Assembly: GCF_001675045.1 (NCBI RefSeq)
Contig: NZ_LYPA01000071.1
Coordinates: 62,001 to 126,000 of the forward strand
From: Paenibacillus oryzae
GTDB taxonomy: Bacteria; Bacillota; Bacilli; Paenibacillales; Paenibacillaceae
Reading direction: 5' to 3'
DNA length: 64,000 nucleotides
Shown here: positions 61,637-64,000 of the stretch, piece after piece
How positions within the stretch are numbered: position 1 is the first letter of the stretch
Layout: each line of letters opens with the position of its first letter
The notes under the pieces: generated by a model
What the model was told of the DNA's origin: nothing
Databases searched by the model: none
What the model saw: the letters and a program-made list of their open reading frames with translations, nothing else
Program-made: the position numbers and the translations under genes

Positions 61637-62065
61637 TTAAGGGTTGGTTAAAGCGAACATCAATTCGCCTTCGGCTACAACCTTGCCGTCTACTTTCGCG
61701 GTAGCCTGGCCTTTGCCGATCGATCCTTTCAGCCTCGTAATTTGCACCTCAAGCGTCAGCGTATCCCCAGGCATAACCTGCCCTCTAAAACGGAAGCCGT
61801 CAATGCCCGCAAAAAAACCAAGCTTGCCTTTGTTTGCCTCCACCATTAGCATCGCTACCGTGCCCACCTGGGCAAGCGCCTCTACAATAAGGACTCCTGG
61901 CATGACCGGGTATCTCGGGAAATGGCCGACAAAATGCGGTTCATTCATAGTCACATTTTTAATGCCAACGGCGCGTACGCCCGGTTCTACCTCCAAAATA
62001 CGGTCAATCAGCAAAAAAGGCGGTCGATGGGGAATAATCTCCTGGATTTGGTTAATATCAAGCAT
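61637..62065 (-). CDS. fabZ: 3-hydroxyacyl-ACP dehydratase FabZ
   Basis: A 142-residue hotdog-fold enzyme. [20 protein letters not shown] and [20 protein letters not shown] carry the catalytic His and Glu of FabZ. It dehydrates 3-hydroxyacyl-ACP in fatty acid elongation. Its location near flhP-type hook genes is also seen in B. subtilis (flhO-flhP-fabZ). Start ATG 62065 is clear. Confidence 0.96.
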   Translation of the reverse strand: MLDINQIQEIIPHRPPFLLIDRILEVEPGVRAVGIKNVTMNEPHFVGHFPRYPVMPGVLIVEALAQVGTVAMLMVEANKGKLGFFAGIDGFRFRGQVMPGDTLTLEVQITRLKGSIGKGQATAKVDGKVVAEGELMFALTNP

Positions 62066-62199
62066 GTTTCAAGCTCCTCTCGTCTATTCACTGGAATAAA
62101 ACATGTTCATTTCAGTCACACTATACTTATCCCTCGTAAAACTGCAGTTTGCGAAGGTTAAGATAAGGGGGCTTGGCCAAGGACCTGAAGCGTCCGGGG

Positions 62200-62766
62200 T
62201 CAAGCCTCTTTCTGATTCTGCGGCTCCTCAGGTCCGGAGGGCCTTTCGGGCTGCGACGATTGCTTGGGGTTCAATTTCCGGTAAGCACCTGCATAAACAA
62301 TGGAGGTCAGGAAAGAAAAAGCAATCACCGCCCACAAAAAGCCTTCCGCAAAGGACGCCTGGAAAAAAATAAACATAATGGCGCCATAAAGCAGCACCGT
62401 TGTCAGTTTGCCCATCCAGTTGGCCGGCACATTTTTTTTGCCTCGAAAATGAAGGATCAGCCCGCCAACAATCATGCCCAGATCACGCAGAAACAAAGCC
62501 CCCGCCGCCCACCACGAAATATGGCCGGCATAAAGAAGCGTCACAATAACTGCGATAATCATCAGCTTGTCAGCTAGCGGGTCCAGCATCTGGCCCGCAG
62601 GGGTAATCATCCCGTATCTTCTGGCAATATGTCCGTCCAGCACATCTGTAACTCCCGCCGCTATCACAACAAGAAATGCAGGAATCATATGTCCGCTGGC
62701 GAAAATGATTATGTAAACGGGGATGAGAAAAAAACGCAACGCTGTTAACATATTTGGCAGATTCAA
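62200..62766 (-). CDS. pgsA: CDP-diacylglycerol-glycerol-3-phosphate phosphatidyltransferase (PgsA-like)
   Basis: About 188 residues. The CDP-alcohol phosphotransferase motif D-G-x2-A-R-x8-G-x3-D-x3-D appears as VLDGHIARRYGMITPAGQMLDPLADKL in blocks (DGHIARRYG, then GQMLDPLAD). Four or five membrane helices. It makes phosphatidylglycerophosphate. I prefer TTG 62766, nine bases after GGAG, giving MNLPNMLTALRFFLIP as in PgsA; GTG 62772 is too close to the ribosome site. The C-terminal 25 residues are polar and variable (SSQPERPSGPEEP). Confidence 0.9.
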   Translation of the reverse strand: MNLPNMLTALRFFLIPVYIIIFASGHMIPAFLVVIAAGVTDVLDGHIARRYGMITPAGQMLDPLADKLMIIAVIVTLLYAGHISWWAAGALFLRDLGMIVGGLILHFRGKKNVPANWMGKLTTVLLYGAIMFIFFQASFAEGFLWAVIAFSFLTSIVYAGAYRKLNPKQSSQPERPSGPEEPQNQKEA

Positions 62767-62950
62767 TCGCACACGCTCCTATACATTCCTGCGGAATGCC
62801 CCGCCATCGTTCCCGGTCGCAGGGACTAGCCTGCATTGTCCGGCTGTTTCAGCACCGAGAAACAATCTCTATTATAAACTACCTCCCGTCAAATGGAAAC
62901 AAAGGGGCTTTCCAGGCAGCAGCCCAAAGCCCCGTTAACGCAAAAAAGCC

Positions 62951-62983
62951 CTCTGGAAAGCCTGAGCATCAGGCCATACAGAG
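62951..62983 (-). terminator. Terminator after the EpuA-like gene
   Basis: CTCTG / CAGAG outer stem with a GGCCTGA / TCAGGCT inner stem, followed by GGGCTTTTTTG on the minus strand. It separates the flhP/EpuA unit from pgsA. Confidence 0.85.
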
Positions 62984-63022
62984 AGCAGCTGCTTCTCTTC
63001 TTCTTCCTGTCGCCTTCCGGCA

Positions 63023-63541
63023 TCAGGACTCCGCAAAAATCAGATCGTAAAGATGTTGCCAGGTAGACCATTCAAACACATCATCCTTGGACGATTTGCC
63101 CAGATATACGTACCCGATATACAAACCTGCAAGCAGCATAACAACCATTATGACAGGAACTATGCTTTTGCGAAACAGCCAAAAAGCTACCCGCGCCCAA
63201 GTCGGAAAGCGTTTTTCTTCCTCATCCTCTTCAGGCCATGTTGCCTTGGTTTCCTTGGTCCGGCTTTTAGCTTTTACTTTACTATCTCCAGCCTCGGCGC
63301 TTTTCCCTCTACCCGAATTCTTCCCTTCGCCGGGAGCGCTATCGCTGCCAGATGCGCTGTTAAGCCGTTGTCTCCGCAGATCACCGCCTGGATAGATGCC
63401 CGGATATACGCCGGTTGGACTGTCGGGCGTTCGGTTGCCTCCAGCCGCATTTCCTGTCATTCTGCCGTTGCCGGCTGATTGGCGAGGCAATTCATTCCCA
63501 TTGGAATTCATCGCATCGTCGGTCATACGCATCACCTTCAT
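63023..63541 (-). CDS. EpuA-like (DNA-directed RNA polymerase subunit beta-annotated) membrane protein
   Basis: A 172-residue protein. About 100 polar, Gly/Lys/Glu-rich residues are followed by FPTWARVAFWLFRKSIVPVIMVVMLL, a single membrane helix, and GYVYLGKSSKDDVFEWSTWQHLYDLIFAE. The C-terminal part matches PF11772 (EpuA), often annotated as an RNA polymerase beta subunit without biochemical proof. The context (flhP-type gene immediately upstream, pgsA and fabZ downstream) is the one usual in bacilli. I treat the polymerase label as unproven. Confidence 0.78.
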   Translation of the reverse strand: MKVMRMTDDAMNSNGNELPRQSAGNGRMTGNAAGGNRTPDSPTGVYPGIYPGGDLRRQRLNSASGSDSAPGEGKNSGRGKSAEAGDSKVKAKSRTKETKATWPEEDEEEKRFPTWARVAFWLFRKSIVPVIMVVMLLAGLYIGYVYLGKSSKDDVFEWSTWQHLYDLIFAES

Positions 63542-63547
63542 TCTAGC

Positions 63548-64000
63548 CTACGCGCGTATCGAGTTCGCAATGCCCATCATCGTGTCGCTGGACGATAAAG
63601 CTCTTGCTGCAAGCTGATAGGCGCGTTGAACATTGATAAGCTCCGTTATCTCGTCGGACAGCTGGACATTGGATTGCTCCAGGAAGCCTTGACGCAGAGC
63701 GATTCGATTATCCGGATCAGGTGTGACTTCTTGCACAATATCATCAGGGTTCACGCCATCGGCAATAATGAACAGATTATCGGACACCGCAGTTAATGCC
63801 GCAGGCCGGGAAACCTGAAGAAGCTTGATGCTTCCAAGCTCGATGGTATTGTTGGAAGAAACGCCCAGCACCGTTCCGTCGGCATTGACGCGCAGCGAAT
63901 AACCTCTTGGCACAACAATATTGCCCTCCACCAGGTTGCCGTTAGCGTCAGGCACATTAGCAACAACCGGATAACCATTTTCCGTTGCCAAAATCGTATC
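63548..64000 (-). CDS. flhP: Flagellar rod/hook basal-body protein (FlhP/FlgG-like), C-terminal part
   Basis: The last 150 or so codons are present; the frame continues past the right edge. It includes LATENGYPVVANVPDANG and the C-terminal FLEQSNVQLSDEITELINVQRAYQ followed by AARALSSSDTMM, the distal-rod/hook signature. In B. subtilis such genes (flhO, flhP) lie just upstream of fabZ, as here. It is exported and polymerises in the rod. The stop lies six bases before the EpuA-like start. Confidence 0.9.
   Translation of the reverse strand, partial: DTILATENGYPVVANVPDANGNLVEGNIVVPRGYSLRVNADGTVLGVSSNNTIELGSIKLLQVSRPAALTAVSDNLFIIADGVNPDDIVQEVTPDPDNRIALRQGFLEQSNVQLSDEITELINVQRAYQLAARALSSSDTMMGIANSIRA

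Noticed and set aside
1-64000. CRISPR arrays, tRNA or rRNA genes
   Set aside because: No spaced short direct repeats with unique spacers and no tRNA/rRNA-like stretches were seen; the only tandem repeats are coding.

Overview
The window looks like the chromosome of a motile, spore-forming Firmicute of the Paenibacillaceae, most likely Paenibacillus. The evidence is a B. subtilis-like late-flagellar block (yvyF-flgM-flgN-flgK-flgL-yviE-fliW-csrA-hag-flaG-fliD-fliS-fliT), comFA/comFC, degS/degU, a small acid-soluble spore protein, several large SLH-domain surface proteins, and csaB, whose product pyruvylates the wall polymer that SLH domains bind. Nearly everything reads on the minus strand. 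No rRNA, tRNA or CRISPR array was seen.

1-15.9 kb is a visibly AT-richer glycan region. It holds a partial rhamnan-synthesis (RgpF-type) protein, two GT2 enzymes with C-terminal Rossmann-like domains, a wHTH + LicC/PntC-like nucleotidyltransferase + SHMT-fold fusion, a LicD phosphotransferase, a TagD-like cytidylyltransferase + Gfo/Idh/MocA oxidoreductase fusion, and a TagB/TagF-like transferase carrying a beta-propeller-like C-terminus. A degraded IS4-type transposase, a DUF1796 protein and two divergent GT2-TPR proteins follow. Because it abuts hag/fliDST, the most economical reading is a flagellin (or wall) glycosylation island with two CDP-dependent decoration branches. This is the best candidate for an undescribed system.

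15.9-25.0 kb is the filament-assembly block. It carries a sigma-D promoter for hag, a hag leader with two likely CsrA sites, and a sigma-D promoter for flgM whose -10 box is also the 5' arm of an intrinsic terminator. 25.3-28.9 kb holds comFC, comFA and a small membrane protein. 29.4-31.1 kb (plus strand) is an LPKTG-anchored protein with nested 48/144-bp repeats. 31.3-33.2 kb is degS-degU.

33.3-53.9 kb is dominated by secreted surface proteins: an NAGPA-type phosphodiester glycosidase with a stalk domain, two SLH giants, an apparent S-layer protein with tandem in-frame starts and a long structured leader, and two unrecognised secreted proteins. metK lies here behind a sigma-A promoter followed by an attenuator-like hairpin with no recognisable S-box, next to an unusual alpha/beta SASP with a second GPR-like site.

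54.2-61.6 kb encodes wall-polymer and S-layer anchoring functions (tagO-like, tagA-like, csaB, a DUF5693 membrane protein, pgcA). 61.6-64 kb holds fabZ, pgsA, an EpuA-like membrane protein and the 3' part of a rod/hook protein gene (flhP type). In transcription order the chain flhP, epuA-like, pgsA, fabZ, pgcA, DUF5693, csaB, tagA, tagO leads into the surface-protein genes, which joins the anchor-making genes to the anchored proteins.
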